Assembly (NCBI GenBank): GCA_905160935.1
Contig: CAJHZI010000711.1
Coordinates: 67,001 to 131,000 of the forward strand
Length of the DNA: 64,000 bases
Source of the DNA: Enchytraeus crypticus
Lineage: Eukaryota > Annelida > Clitellata > Enchytraeida > Enchytraeidae
Reading direction: 5' to 3'
Within the stretch, counting starts at the first letter, position 1. Every line of letters begins with the position of its first letter. The position numbers and the translations under genes are program-made. The notes beneath the pieces were generated by a model, which saw only the letters and a program-made list of their open reading frames with translations, did not search any database and was not told the origin of the DNA. This document shows positions 12,017-63,510 of the stretch, in pieces.

Positions 12017-13664
12017 ACAACCAATAAATCAACAAATCAACCAACCAATTAATCAAGTAGGCCTACAAGAGCGATTTTTATAATCACTTATCTAAGGTGC
12101 TATCGGTCATATAGAGCTGAAAGTATACGCAAAATATTTCGAGAAATTAATCACAAGTAACCTATGCTACTAAAACTGCTAAGTTAACTTTTAGTGAACA
12201 ATCAGGTTCCTGTCAATGCTGGAAGTCACTTGATCAAGCTCACCACAGATTAGTCGTGATGATGACAAATGATAATCCATAAATCTACACGTAATATGCT
12301 GATATTGGCTGAGGCCTGGTTTATATCAGCCACTGTTTCGTCTGGCGTTAGATGCTCATGAGCTAATTTTGAATTTATGGCCATTAAACCACGCCAGTCT
12401 ATCACGAGTGATGATTGCAGAATAAAGATAACATTAAATTTGATACATAATATATTAAACAATTACAATATGTTTAATACAGTATATTGCGCATTGATGA
12501 AGTTGTATACATGTATAGGATGTTATAATTACACTGCATGTGGTAATTATAATTTTATTAGTATTTTTGAATAATATACAATTTGTAGGCATAGTAAATA
12601 TATGTATATATACTTGGATTATGCTACAGATAGTATAGGCCTACTTGATTTATATAAATTCTGAGTCAGCAACAAAACCTTACTGTTAAACTATAACGAA
12701 TCAATTTGCAAAAGTCTTTAATCAAATGACTTAACAATTATGAATACATGGCTCAATCAATGGTACGATCGGGTAAGGTATTCGACTTCGGATCAGTAGG
12801 AACGGGGTTCACATCAAAGCCACTCCCTTTATTGTTCTGCGATGTCCCTGACATCACCCTGGTATGAGAAAACGGACGTTAAACCTGTGTTATTATTATT
12901 AGTGAGTAAATTGGGCAAATTCATCTAGAAGCCTTTTATGCACGATCAATAAGAACACTTCTAAGCAAACAGATGGATCTTACCAAAAACGATGAGATTT
13001 ACCTAAACTTAATGTATCCCTTAACCTGTGCTTTAGTCGCCTCTTACTGCACGTGCAGATTACGGGTTGTCCATTCTGTAATAGCCCAGAGATAACAGTA
13101 TGAAACGAATGTGCGGACTGAATTAAAACAATAAATTAAAAACATCTATGCAATCCTTATATTCATAAGTAGGCCTAATGTAGCAACAATTACAGCACTA
13201 CTGTCGTCCATGACAGCATCAAACACTATTGAAAAAAAATCCAAGCCGATGTGCACAATGAGGTCAACAACGGCTCAAACTCTAAAATCCAGAAAACCAA
13301 TCCGTTAGTCACAAAGACGTATATAAGTTTTTTATTAAAATATTCAAAATCTGTTCTTAATTTTTTCACAAAACAATTTTCTGCTGTCGGCAACTCAAGA
13401 TGCTTAGAAATCTGACGCAACTCGAGTCTAAGTCTGCGCAGAATTCTCGGTACACTTTAATTAAGTCATATCGTCATAATTGAAGACAGCTGTGCTCACT
13501 ATCTTTAGCTATTTCTTCAGGTGAGATCTGCGTCCAGTGAATTCAGCATCACTGGAGTGTTGTCTATGACTATACACATGTTTTATTAGCCATATTTAAA
13601 ATCTTATTTACAAACATCAACGGTTTCTGCAAGTTTAACTGAACATGTCGCTAACTTACATGTA

Positions 13665-13745
13665 TATCATATGATATCTCATCATATCATATATCATATC
13701 ATAAAATTTATCATATCATATCACATCTTATCATATCATATTAAT
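13665..13745. repeat. (ATCAT)n pentanucleotide repeat
   Basis: Tandem atcat/catat pentamers with interruptions. Confidence 0.85.
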
Positions 13746-14373
13746 TAACATATGTTAACATTAACTTAACATATCATTAAGCTCTAAAGTTTATTCTAAA
13801 CTTTATTTTCTACATTCTGTGACTATGTACATAATATAAATATATATAAATTGGCTCTTTGTTCGACAGTCAGAGAGATATATAGGGTTTAGAGAGAGAG
13901 AGAGAGAGATATTGGGCCTAGGATTTTGCTTTCTATATAGCTTAGATCATTTAGTTTTTATGCGTAGATGTATATTTAGCTTTGCTAAATTTATATATTT
14001 GTGTATCATATTCTGTGAGAATAATATCTTCAGATTGTTTGTGAAATTTTTCAAAGATTCTTACACTTTATTTAGCTTTAATGGCGAATGAATGATAATA
14101 AATAATGCTTCTAATGCAGGATATGTCATACGAGAGTCAGGAAGAGTCTACTTCCCGTTGTTATAATATCCTTGTTTAGAAGGTTAAGCTTGAGGGATAG
14201 GTGATTTGATGAGTGATGGTATAGCTATTGTAAAAATTATAAAAATTAAAAATTAAAAATAATAATCATTAATCAATAAATCAGAGATTTCATCAGTTGA
14301 TTGACTCCATAAATCAACATTTGTATTTGTTCATTTTACATTTTGATGGTCACTACCGTTGAAAGACCCAGGA

Positions 14374-14544
14374 CAGTGGCGTAGCGAGGGGGAGGCAGGC
14401 AGGGGCATGTGCCCCCTCCAAGATGTCATGTAAAAGTTTTATTAAGGCCAAAATAAAAATGCAAGCATTGTATAAAGTGTGTACCTTCTCGAAGTGCCTC
14501 ACCCAAGATTTAAGTGCCAAGACTAAATCCTGGCTATGCCAATG
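14374..14544. mobile_element. Small hAT-like MITE
   Basis: Ends are CAGTGGCGTAGCGAGG on the left and, reversed, CATTGGCATAGCCAGG on the right, forming terminal inverted repeats. Flanks acccagga and gcctagga agree at six of eight bases, consistent with the 8-bp target duplication of hAT elements. There is no open frame inside. A relative with the same ends lies at 44815-45337. Confidence 0.7.
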
Positions 14545-15324
14545 GCCTAGGAAGTAGCGCCGTAGTGGACTTACTTTCAGTACTGATTAATCGTAAAATT
14601 GTGCTTCCATACAATGACTGCGACATGATGCTCTGTATTCTGCAGGCATCATTTGCTATAAAACATGAAATTTAACATCAGCAGGAATTCGTAACGTAAT
14701 CTCCATTATCAGTGTCTGCCGTTATAGTTTTTATAGGCCTACATGTAGAAATTGCCGTTATTTAAAGGAAATGATAAGATTATAAAAATTAAAAAATTAC
14801 AGTAGCATATAAATTAGGTAGAAACATTTTTGTAACCATAAGTAGGCCTAATTTAACAAGTTTTACTCCTTACACCATTATAATTTTAGCCATTTTTGAT
14901 ATACAATTGTCATTAAAACCTGATAAAATGTTTCAACTTTTATAGGAGTCACATATTGAATGTTGCATAATTAAATTTCCATCAAATTCGAGAGTGTAGC
15001 GCCACCTGGTGGGCTGGTAGCTCTCAGGTTCTCAACACGTCGTGTGGTAGGCGCTACAGAACAGCGACATCTGTCGACAGATCGATTATCGACTTTTAAT
15101 TAACGAAATCTCTCTCATCAGCGAGGAATTTCTCGTGAGATGTGATATGTTGAGTTGTGAGCCAATGCGAACCTGAACAAATCCACACTGCTATGCTTCC
15201 TGACTGTTTACTACTCACTATAAATCACTGTTTAAAATTATATTAATATTATAATTAATTAATTTATTATTATTAACCAGTAAATTATTATATAATTATT
15301 AAATTATATATTATTAATTATATG

Positions 15325-15435
<111 letters not shown>

Positions 15436-15437
15436 TA

Positions 15438-15690
15438 TAGCCTTTGAGACTCTCGGCACCATTAATTCTGAAGGCACAGTTGAAGGCATTGATGTAAAAG
15501 GCAAGAAGACTACTGCTGTTACTGGAGTTCTACGTGAGAAATCTTTCCTGTCACAACTTTTGTCAATGGCTCTGGAGCGATACATTGCAGTTTTTTCCAT
15601 GGTACTTTTAGCGACAAGGTATGTCGGAGTGGAGAGTAGGAATAAACAAAGAATCTTCTTTTTAGTGGTCAATAAAAGCTTTATTATTAT
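15438..15690 (+). mobile_element. Retroelement C-terminal fragment (ETLGTINSEG type)
   Basis: The plus strand encodes IAFETLGTINSEGTVEGID, then FLSQLLSMALERYIAVFS. This aligns with VAIETMGPMNPEGADFIN and FLWQRLSMTLQRFNAVC of the copy at 37540-38060, the C-terminal domain that follows the reverse transcriptase in a family of animal retroelements. It is open but isolated; the upstream side is TA repeat. Confidence 0.7.
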
Positions 15691-16137
15691 TATTTCATGC
15701 TGTTTGTACATTGCATTTGTAAGTTATTATTGTAGAATATGTACTTCAGTCTTCAATCCAACTAGCATGATATGAATAAAAGCATATACTATATAATCTC
15801 AGTCATTGATAACTGAATCATAACTCAGTCTTTGAATACTTCACTACGAGAGATGATGCAGACACGATAGTGATGAAGATGATGATGATGAGAGATGATT
15901 ACAGACATGGTAATGATTATGATGAGAGATGATGTCAAATATAAGGATTGGAATGGTGCCAACGTGTGCTCCTTGGTAATCAAATCTCGACCTGGTTATA
16001 ATCTCTAGGTCTTCCCTTCAGGGGAAACTTGTAAAAAATCCATTCGTGTCCGTATTTTAACGTCAGTTTTACCTTACAAAGAATTTATCAGCTATCAAAA
16101 GTTAAGTATTTAATCCAATACTCTAATTGTAATATGC

Positions 16138-16315
16138 TAATCAATCAATCAGTCAATCTATCAATTATTCAATCAGTCAATCATTGAATCAATCAGTTAA
16201 TCAGTCAATCAACGAAACAATCAACACAATATATAATCAGTCATTCAATTATAAATTTATAATTATTAAACCATGGATCAATTAATCATTTAATAAATCA
16301 ATAAATCAATATTTT
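16138..16315. repeat. Degenerate (ATCA)n array
   Basis: Repeated caatcaatcagtcaat units. A second block of ctctctttctc repeats is at 16465-16538 and abuts a reversed LINE 3' tail (cactgtccactggcaggtcc). Confidence 0.85.
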
Positions 16316-16599
16316 ACGTCGATTTTTACTCAAATCACTCGAATATCAGTGTTGAATGAAAGAGTAGCGGTTTTGAAATGTGGAAACTTTTAATGCTTTT
16401 AACTAAAGCTGCCTAGGTTAACCAAATATCAGAATTGTGTAAGATTCATGACCGTATAAATATTTCTCTCTCTCTTTCTCTCTCTTTCTCTCTCTTTATC
16501 TCTCTTTCTCTCTCTTTCTCTCTCTTTCTCTCTCTCTCATAGGGCACTGTCCACTGGCAGGTCCATGGTTTGTAACTCAGTGGAACTCGTACTGATAGT

Positions 16600-16785
16600 A
16601 TAATAATAATAAAAATGAAGATTTAACGTCCGTTTCCTCATCCAGGGATGATGTCAGGGACGTCCCCAACAGCACACATCACTACAGATCAATTCACCAA
16701 GACCAATTTGCGAAAGAAATGTGCTGAGGAGAAGTAGGGTCCTAAACTAAAGCCAGTCTGGTGATAAAAAAATGGTCAGGGTAGA
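16600..16785 (-). repeat. SINE family B copy with AAT tail
   Basis: Plus-strand order: short aataataat tail, aacgtccgtttcctcatcca, gatgtcagggacgtcccc, cacatcactacagatcaatt, gaaagaaatgtgctgagg, gccagtctggtgat. The same blocks recur at 18225-18450 and 55835-56045. Confidence 0.8.
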
Positions 16786-17246
16786 TTGTTATGATCTATA
16801 TTTTATATTGCATAAACAATTTCTGATTTCTGTTTAAGACCACCTTTAAAATGCTTCAAAATGTTAACGAGTTTTCTAACTTGTGCAGTTTTAGTTAATT
16901 ATATGTATCTATTAACTCAGAAAGGTAATGGGCGCTGAAGAGTAAACGGAAGCCCGGCTTCTGTCTATATCTCTAATCAGATGTCGCTGCACGCATCGTT
17001 GCCGGTGATAATGATGAATGCGGAGTGGAACCAGGTTAACAATGTAATTTATTAACTACAATGTGTTATATACCGGAATGCGATATATAATGTACATGTG
17101 TTTACAATGATCTCTTTCCAACAATGTAATTTATTAGCTACAATGTGTTATATGCCGGAATGCAGAGTACAGCGTATGCACGTATTTACAATGAGTTCCA
17201 TCAAATGATCGGAGAGATCTAGCTACACTGAAATAAAGCTGGTCAC

Positions 17247-17352
17247 GCTAAGGTTGAAGTCAGTTTCCTCACTCGAAAGCGACGTCAGTGACGGGCGAGT
17301 CCAGGATTTGAACCCCACACATACTGATCCGCGGTCGAGTGTCTTACCGACT
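17247..17352 (-). repeat. SINE family A copy
   Basis: gtcagtttcctcactcgaaa through actgatccgcggtcgagtgt; the head end is truncated. Confidence 0.75.
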
Positions 17353-18224
17353 GAGAAGTCGGTAATAATAAATAATGTTAATAAGCTAGAGCTCTGCGGT
17401 GAATTAAGTCTAAAAACGATAAATTTGTTGAAAAAAGCTGAGAATTAATGAAAGCAGCCAGCAACCGAAGAGTGCTTTACTGATAAATACCTGGAGGACG
17501 TAGGCTACGTATAGAGCACAGGAGCTTACTCAGACTTCTTAGCAAAGTCTGGATTTATGAGTGCTAAATTAAACTCGTATAAATTTGTCTACAGAGACAC
17601 AAGATCAAAGCTGATTTCTCGAAACTCATGAAGCCTCAATCAAATCTTGGAATCTTGACGTCTCTTCTTTGCGGTGGTCACAGTAGCCCTAATAAGCAAA
17701 CTATCCTACCAGACCCTAATTAATTGTATTTATTTATATTAATAGTTATTTTTGTTATGTTAGATCTTAGTGCTTTGTTGCCTTTTACGACACATGCAGT
17801 CTACTGTTGGTCTATTCTTCAGAAATCCTGACACAACACGGGTAAATCCAAACTAACTTCAGAGAGGGCAATCGGATGGTGAGCTCCTAGGCTCCAGAAA
17901 TTGCCAAGAATTGATTTAATCCAGACCCAAGTTAACCTAAGATTTACGGAAAGATGATAACAATGATGTATTCATTTATTTATGGTATTTGTTAACTACA
18001 GATTAGATCGACTACTGTGTCTCAGAAAGAATATCACGTAGACAAATTCTGCAGAAAAATTTATGTTTCGGAGATCTGCCATATCATCCATGTATGCGGT
18101 ATGCCAGCAACTGAAAGAGGAGGGACGGTGAGCAGAATGACGTAGCCAATACCTGTCAATCAATATGTCACCTCAAGTAGGGGAGGAGTTTGACGTAGTG
18201 ACAAACAATTATAATAGTAATAAT

Positions 18225-18450
18225 AATAATATATAAAATAATAATAATAATAAAGGTTTACCGTCCGATTCCTCATTCAAGGAAGATGTCAGGGAAGTCC
18301 AGTCCCATAGCACACAGCACTACAGATCAATTCACCCAAAGAAATCTGCAAAGGAAATTTGCTGAGGAGAAGTAAGGTCCTAAAAGAAAGCCTATTCGGT
18401 GATCAAAAATGGTCAGAATAAATTGATTAAATCTTCGGTGGGAAGAGGTA
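18225..18450 (-). repeat. SINE family B copy with AAT tail
   Basis: ataataataataaaggttta then ccgtccgattcctcattcaa, gatgtcagggaagtcc, cacagcactacagatcaatt and cctattcggtgatcaaaaat. Confidence 0.8.
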
Positions 18451-18990
18451 AATCTTAAGCTATTATTAATATTTTAATTATCGCAAACATTAGGCTACTT
18501 CTTCTTATATAATTAAACAAAAAATATCAGACTATATCTCTTCTAGACACTGGCTGGATCCAGTCAATTTTATATTTGTACAATTCTGGAAATATGGTTA
18601 AATTTCAATCTGGAATGTATAGTCCATCTGAAGACATTTATATGTGCTAAAATTCTTTAAAAGAGAGGTGGGGTAAGGGTTCAATATTTATAAGAAATCT
18701 TAGGATTTTGTAGTCGGTTGTAAAATGGCTAGTAAAAGGGAAGAGCGATATTCGACTCTCCTAAGACCCTGAAATTCTACTTGATCTACACTTTGAATGA
18801 CCGATGTATTTACACAAATTTACATATCTGACTGATTGCTTGCTTAAATGATTTACTTTTGACCGTCAATAAGGTAATTTCAGTGATTCTTTCACATAAT
18901 GTATATATATATATATATATATATATAATTATGTGCATCTTTGTTTGAATACCTGTCAGATCTAAACTTATGTAGGCTTATACATGTATA

Positions 18991-18996
18991 TTTAAT
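18991..18996 (-). terminator. Possible polyadenylation signal of the PLC gene (ATTAAA)
   Basis: On the minus strand ATTAAA occurs about 90 bases after the stop codon at 19089-19091. It is the nearest common poly(A) variant I see; AT-rich sequence makes chance occurrence likely. Confidence 0.3.
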
Positions 18997-19088
18997 TCAA
19001 TTATTGATTGATTAACTTATGCACATATTAATGACTGATTTATCAACACTCAATATCTACAGGATTATCAGATATTATGCTAAGCAAG

Positions 19089-57412
<38,324 letters not shown>

Positions 57413-57949
57413 AGCTAATTTCTCAATTTCCTCTTTTGCTAATTACGAAGAAATATTTCTTAGACTAGTGTATATGTGATTCGTTTACATAATTTTACTG
57501 AGAAATAAGAAATATTTTATCTCGTTTTATAAGCAAGGTTGCCACGTGACAGAATGCTCGTATTCCGTCCTAAGAGTGTACTACGAATTTTAATGATTTG
57601 AATACCGACTTGATACACAATTCAATTTTCAATACTATTACGAACGAATAGTTTCTGACGGTACGAATAGTTGTCGGCAATCCAAAACTCGTGTCATTCT
57701 ATTAACATTTAAAAGTTATCTATAAACCTATACCGAACACTGTTTAATACTCACTGACCCAGCGTTACTACTGTTTACACTGCCACACTTGATACACTCA
57801 CGAGCCTACAGTATACAATGCTATGACACTGCGACACAGCTAGATAGATATGCACAGTTCATTGAATTCCAAACATCGGCCTGGGCCACTGAATGGCTTA
57901 TACTTATGAATATAGAGCCACACAACAATAGAGTGCTTGTACAAAAAAC

Positions 57950-58380
57950 CTATCCAAAGCCTTCTCTAGGATTATGAACTATGGATCAATCAGTCTAAAC
58001 CTATCCAAAGCCTTCTCTAGGATTATGAACTATGGATCAATCAGTCTAAACCTATCCAAAGCTTTCTCTAGCATTATGAACTATGGATCAATCAGTCTAA
58101 ACCTATCCAAAGCTTTTTCTAGCATTATGAACTATGGATCAATCAGTCTAAACCTATCCAAAGCCTTCTCTAGCATTATGAACTATGGATCAATCAGTCT
58201 AAACCTATCCAAAGCCTTCTCTAGCATTATGAACTATGAATCAATCAGTCTAAACCTATCCAAAACTTTCTCTAGCATTATGAACTATGGATCAATCAGT
58301 CTAAACATTGCCATAGCTTTCTCCAGCATTATGAACTTATGATCAACCAATCTAATCTGAGCCCAAGCTTTCTCTAGGAT
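57950..58380. repeat. 51-nt minisatellite upstream of the PLC start
   Basis: About eight units of tatgaactatggatcaatca with gtctaaacctatccaaagc and cttctctagcat. The 51-nt period keeps a frame open (a 122-residue MNYGSISLNLSKAFS repeat frame), which I do not take as a gene. Confidence 0.93.
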
Positions 58381-58399
58381 TATAAAATAAAAATAACAA

Positions 58400-58515
58400 A
58401 AATTAGAGTGCTACAGTCATCAATGACAATATCGAGAGCTATTGAGACAAAATCAAGCCGGCGAGCAAAAAGAAGGCCCAAAAGCGTTGCAAATTCCAAA
58501 ATTCAGAAAATATAA
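58400..58515 (+). mobile_element. Dispersed coding tail, IRVLQSSMT family
   Basis: Encodes KIRVLQSSMTISRAIETKSS, then RRAKRRPKSVANSKIQKI and a stop; compare 11365-11490. Confidence 0.5.
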
Positions 58516-58912
58516 GCTATGGATCAACCAATCTATACCGAACCAAAACTTTCTCTAGCATTATGAACACCCAATTAATCTAAACCTCGAATGACAGGGA
58601 TTTAACGTTTCATTACGCAAGATGATGTAGGGACTAAAACCTGAATTAGTTTAAATTTAAAATTATCACGTATTTTAAGTTAAATTTGTTAGTGGGGCTA
58701 GATATCAAAGTAACTAACGATTTTTTAAAGGATGAGGAGGCGTGTATTACATAAAGAACTGCAGCAACAGAGGAATATCAGGAAGATTCAGCATATATCT
58801 ATGCTATTATGTTAGTTGAATATAGACAGTGTATTCAAACAAATATCTCGCTTCAAAAAGCAACGTTAGGGCTGGTTATTTGGGGCTAGGATATGATTAA
58901 GGCCTAAGAGCT

Positions 58913-59031
58913 GGAGCCAGTGGCGCGGTAAGATATTCGACCGTGGAGCAGTATGTGCGGGGTTTAAGTCCTGGGGTCTCCGTCACTGACATCGCTTTTG
59001 AGTGAGGAACTGACGTTAATATTAGCTTTAC
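58913..59031 (+). repeat. SINE family A copy, plus orientation
   Basis: gagccagtggcgcggtaaga head, gtgcggggtttaagtcctgg box B region, cactgacatcgcttttgagt, gaggaactgacgttaatatt. Confidence 0.8.
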
Positions 59032-59694
59032 CAACGTTTAATGCTTACGAAGATTATTGCTGTTGATAAATCAGGTCGATATCTAATGGGAGGTCTTTTT
59101 GCAACTCTTCCTATAGACTTTAATCTAAGCCAAGTGAGTCAAGACTTTTCTTTATCCTCATAGATTTGCTTTATACTATTTTAAGCAAACAATATGAACC
59201 ATGCCTAGAGATGGCGAATAAATCTTTAATTCATAAAGGGAAATTTTTATTTGGAAAAACCTTCTTTATAGTCATAGACTAAATTAAACTTTAATTTTTA
59301 AAAGTAACTCTGAAGACTTAAAGAAGAATCAGTTGAGGAGGTAAGGTGATACAGGGGCCCACTACCCTACTCCTGAGTATAATAGGGCAGAGTTTTATCA
59401 AACGACTCTAAAAAGTGCAACACCCTGTACACAGTGTGCTGAGGCAGTTAAATTAGACTGAGGAAATTCTAGAATTAAAGTTTAACAAACTTTTAAAATA
59501 AATATTTTGTGGATGTTCTGATAAAAATACCTTCGATCATTAGTAAAATAGATATAGTCTATCTAACTGTAATGCAATTCCATTCATATAGGTCTAACTT
59601 AATTAATATCTAATATCAAAATAAGTTCATGCAAGCTGTGGCATATCATTCGTGTAAGTTGAGTTAGACTGGCTTTATATGTACTTCTCTCTCT

Positions 59695-59880
59695 CTCATA
59701 TTGCACTGCTTACCGGCAGGTCCATGGTATACATGTACAACGCCTCCACTCTTCTCTGTCCTCCGCTTTCGTCTTAATTTTCACATATGCGTGGATCTAT
59801 AAATCATCTAACTTACCTAATCTCGGCCTGCCTCTGCCTCTTTTTCCTTCCATTCTATCTTATATACCTCTATGACCTTA
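59695..59880 (-). mobile_element. LINE 3' coding tail
   Basis: cttaccggcaggtccatggt, cgcctccactcttctctgtc, tcggcctgcctctgcctctt; reverse of the 49630 element, joined to a short CT run at the hairpin side. Confidence 0.72.
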
Positions 59881-60159
59881 TATATACTTAGAAAATTGAA
59901 TAAGTTAATGGCAAATAAAATGCTAAATTAAGTAAAAGTTAATGGTAAATAAAATGCTTGGATCGCTTTACCCCATCCCTTACGATCGGAGGGACACAAT
60001 TCTTCAAGCAGCAAAGCTTCATAACAGGTTGTTCAATAAATCTATTTAAATAGATTTTATGATCTTAACTGCTGCAGAAAAAACAGTGAACTTGCAAACT
60101 ACACCGTATGGACAATTTTAGGGGCGACTAAACAATTTTCTTGTGACAAAGCAAATATA

Positions 60160-60370
60160 CACACTAAAACAATCAAAGAGTAAACACATAAAAACTAACA
60201 TACCGTAAACACATTAAAACAATCAAAGAGTAAACACATAAAAACTAACATACCGTAAACACATTAAAACAATCAAAGAGTAAACACATAAAAACTAACA
60301 TACCGTAAACACATTAAAACAATCAAAGAGTAAACACATAAAAACTAACATACCGTAAACACATCAAAAC
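60160..60370. repeat. 50-nt minisatellite
   Basis: Four near-identical units of aaaacaatcaaagagtaaac with acataaaaactaacataccg, then decayed ends. Confidence 0.95.
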
Positions 60371-61159
60371 AATCATATGTAGTAAACACATTAAAACAAT
60401 TATACAGTAAAAACATAAAAAATTAATTCGATATTAATGTCATAAATCCATAATATCAATCAGTAAGTAACTAGATGTCACTAAAAGACTGAATCAATGA
60501 ATTTTCTAGGAAATCAATCAAATTAATTAATAAGTTTAAATTAAGCGCTAGTTATGAACTACTACATGTATAATTAATATGCAATGAAGCCCACAAATTT
60601 TCTTATAATCTCCGTATTTTCAACATTGCTGCGTAATATCTGCTACTTTCTAACATTTAAAAAGATTTTACAATATGCAATGGAAGTAATTCTTTGAAAA
60701 GACTATCACATATAAATTTAGGCCAATATGAGTTGGTGATGTTTTGCTTAATTAGCAAACAAGCACAAATGCGCACATGTATAAATGAGTACAATGAAAT
60801 GAATGGATCCAAAGCCAGTAAAAAATCATTTTTGCAGTTCCATAACTTACATTTACTTTTACAATTTCGTGTGTTATAAGTTATAGTGTTACATTTTTGA
60901 TAGCTTTTTGTGCAAGTTTTTCATGTAGGCCTAATGGGCTAACTATTTCAATTTTAGCAGGCTGTACTGGGCTAACTGTTGCAATTTTAGTAGGAAGTGA
61001 ACTGAAATCGGATTAAGTAGCAATGAAATCACACACTGCAGTACATACAAAGGAAATACAAACAGTACTCAGTACCGAGTGTTTACATTGCACTCGCTTC
61101 ATTCACAGTGGTCGACAACAAAATGATAAAATCAAGTCAACCATGGATTCCCAAGCGTA

Positions 61160-61222
61160 TACCGTATATATACATGTATATATATATATATATATATACA
61201 TGTACATGTATATATATACATG

Positions 61223-61256
<34 letters not shown>

Positions 61257-61350
61257 CATGTATATATTAATAGTATATATATATATATTATATATATTAT
61301 ATATATATAGATATATATATATCTATATATATATATACACACACACACAC
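61160..61350. repeat. (TA)n with TACATG interruptions and a CA run
   Basis: Low complexity; the Tyr/Ile frames on both strands are artefacts. Confidence 0.95.
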
Positions 61351-61669
61351 ATTTATATAATGAAACAATATAGCCAGTGTAATACAGAATATCACTAATG
61401 AACCAAATCTATATTAATGTGTCGAAAATATAACATTAACTGAAAGATTCGTACTAGTATACTAATAGCGAAGGATTTGCATTCGTGCTGCAGATGTATG
61501 CGCAATATAAAAAAGAGAATTTCTATATAAGCCTGAAATACACTATGAACCTGGTTTACAATTGACTACAACGCAGTCACGCTACATCTTTAATATTTGG
61601 AAACCATCGATTAGATAGGCTACTAGGTAACGACTCAATTCTTAACTCAAGATTAATCATCGTTATCTT

Positions 61670-61905
61670 AATCAATCAATTCTTTCTTCAGATCAATTAG
61701 TCATCTGATCAATAAATCAGTCAATCAATTAATCAATCAATCAGTCAATCATCAAACAATCGGTCTATCGGCCGTTCGTTCGTTCGTTCATTCGTTCATT
61801 CATTCGTTCTTTCATTCATTCATTCGTTCGTTCAGTAATTCATTCATTCAATCATTCATTCATTCATTCATTCATTCAATCATTCACTCATTCACTCATT
61901 CAGCG
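61670..61905. repeat. (ATCA)n and (ATTC)n arrays downstream of the OTU gene
   Basis: caatcaatcagtcaatc followed by a long cattcattcgttcgttc block ending about 60 bases from the OTU stop. Confidence 0.9.
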
Positions 61906-61961
61906 ATGACTTAATATCCGTTTTCAGACAAAATGAGATGTCTGGAAGATGATAGGCGCAG

Positions 61962-63047
61962 TTATCCTATGACACGCTGGAAATGAAGCTTGAATAGAGT
62001 AAGGTAGATCTTTTCCTCCCCAAATGTTCTAACTCTGGGCACGATGAAGGGGGGTCTAAACTCCTCATACTTAAGGACCCCCTCATCCCTGAAGTTGCCC
62101 CACACGACCACGGGCGTCTGGAGCAGAGCTGCCGTAGCAAAGAGCTCTGTCTCCGTGGCCCACACCCCGTCGTCAACCATACCGCTGTCAACGATGTACT
62201 GCCCTGTCAAACAAACGAGTATTGATGTCAGGGACGTCTTATTGACGTCCCTGACATCATCCTTGTACGAGGAAGCGGACGTTAAACCTTCATTATTATA
62301 ATAATAATTGTATGATATATATTATTGTATGATATTAGGCTACTACGGTCAGTAGTTGTAGGCTAGAGCCAAGTTTAAAGTCAGTTTCTTGTTCGATGGC
62401 ATGTCATTGAAGAGGAGAGCATTTGATTTGAACCTTGCACCTAATGATCAGCAGTGTCATCATATAGATACATGCTAAACACCTTCAGCCCTACCATGGC
62501 ATCATAATACAAATTGTTGAGCAGAATTGGCAAAACTTTCATCTGTTCTACATGTAACAATGGTTATTTAATGTTACATCTACTAAACTATTATCTATTA
62601 ATACTGGTAGTTAAAATTATAATAATAATATTAATATTAATATTATTACAATGATTTATATCAATATTAATATTATTCCAATGATTTATATAAATGTTAA
62701 GTAATTTATTATCTATAAACTCGACACATTCTACTACCTGCTGACTTTCCAATGATCTTGCGCATTTCTCGATCTTGTTCCAGTATAAACCCTACGACAC
62801 GCTTCCTCAGGCAGGCCTGCCGCTCCTCAGTGCCGCACAGCTCCAGGCTCAGCGCGCAGAAGTAGCAGTTCCCCTCGCCGCTCACGCACTGGACATGCTC
62901 GGGCATGACCATGCGGGAGCAGGCCAGCCGGGCGGGCTGCCACAGCGGCGTGCCCAGGCGCAGCCTGCTGCAGTGATACTCGCGCCAGTCCGGCCCAGTG
63001 GGCGCGAAGGCTACCGGGCGGTCCGAGACTACGACAGGCGGTGCCAT
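61962..63047 (-). CDS. OTU-domain cysteine protease-like protein, two exons, 183 residues
   Basis: Exons 63047-62738 and 62203-61962, joined GCA G|gtagta ... gacAG|GG in phase 1. After the opening MAPPVVV, residues 48-70 carry the OTU nucleophile motif VSGEGNCYFCALSLEL (C61). The second exon has VWATETELFATAALLQTPVV and ends EKIYLTLFKLHFQRVIG, placing a candidate catalytic His at 177. OTU proteins cleave ubiquitin chains. The usual Asp three residues before the Cys (DGNC) is Glu here (E58). The match to the animal OTU family with a W.T..E...AA..L.TP pattern is good. The whole protein is little more than the domain. Both exons are GC-rich against AT-rich flanks, which may indicate a gene under different mutational history. 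Activity is uncertain. Confidence 0.82.
62222..62305 (+). repeat. SINE family B fragment in the OTU intron
   Basis: gacgtccctgacatcatcct, tgtacgaggaagcggacgtt, aaaccttcattattataata. It begins about 20 bases from the exon 2 acceptor. A degraded family A relic follows at 62368-62460. Confidence 0.75.
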
Positions 63048-63334
63048 GGTAGTGGGTAAAGTTGATTTATTGGAGGTAAAGGTGGCTGATTAGAAGAAAT
63101 TGTTTTTTCAGATTATATTTTTCTTTTATTAGAAGTAGTTGTATTTTTTCAGATTATATTTTTCTTTTATATGATCGTTGGAATGATTTTTCCTGAGACA
63201 TGTTGTATTAACGGATTAACGTACTGAGTGAAGGCAGTAGGTCCTTTGGATAGCAGGATGGTAAATGGGATGCTTTTTAGACTCAGTTTTTCACGATCGT
63301 TCTTGAATTGAATCTGATTTTAAATGCTAAGCTA

Positions 63335-63510
63335 TCACATACAGATAAAGTGAAAGTGATAGTATATCACATACAAGTAAAGTGCACGTGATAGTATATC
63401 ACATACAGATAAAGTGCGAGTGATAGTATATCACATACAGATAAAGTGCAAGTGATGATATATCACATACAGATAAAGTGCATGTGATACTATATCACAT
63501 ACAGGTAAAG
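63335..63510. repeat. ~32-nt minisatellite upstream of the OTU gene
   Basis: About six units of tatcacatacagataaagtg with cangtgatag. It is about 290 bases upstream of the OTU start; no promoter motif recognised around it. Confidence 0.92.

Noticed and set aside
57974..58342. 122-residue MNYGSISLNLSKAFS repeat frame
   Set aside because: 51-nt minisatellite; period divisible by three keeps the frame open. No flanking gene structure.
62775..63059. Plus-strand 94-residue frame
   Set aside because: Antisense shadow of the GC-rich OTU exon 1.
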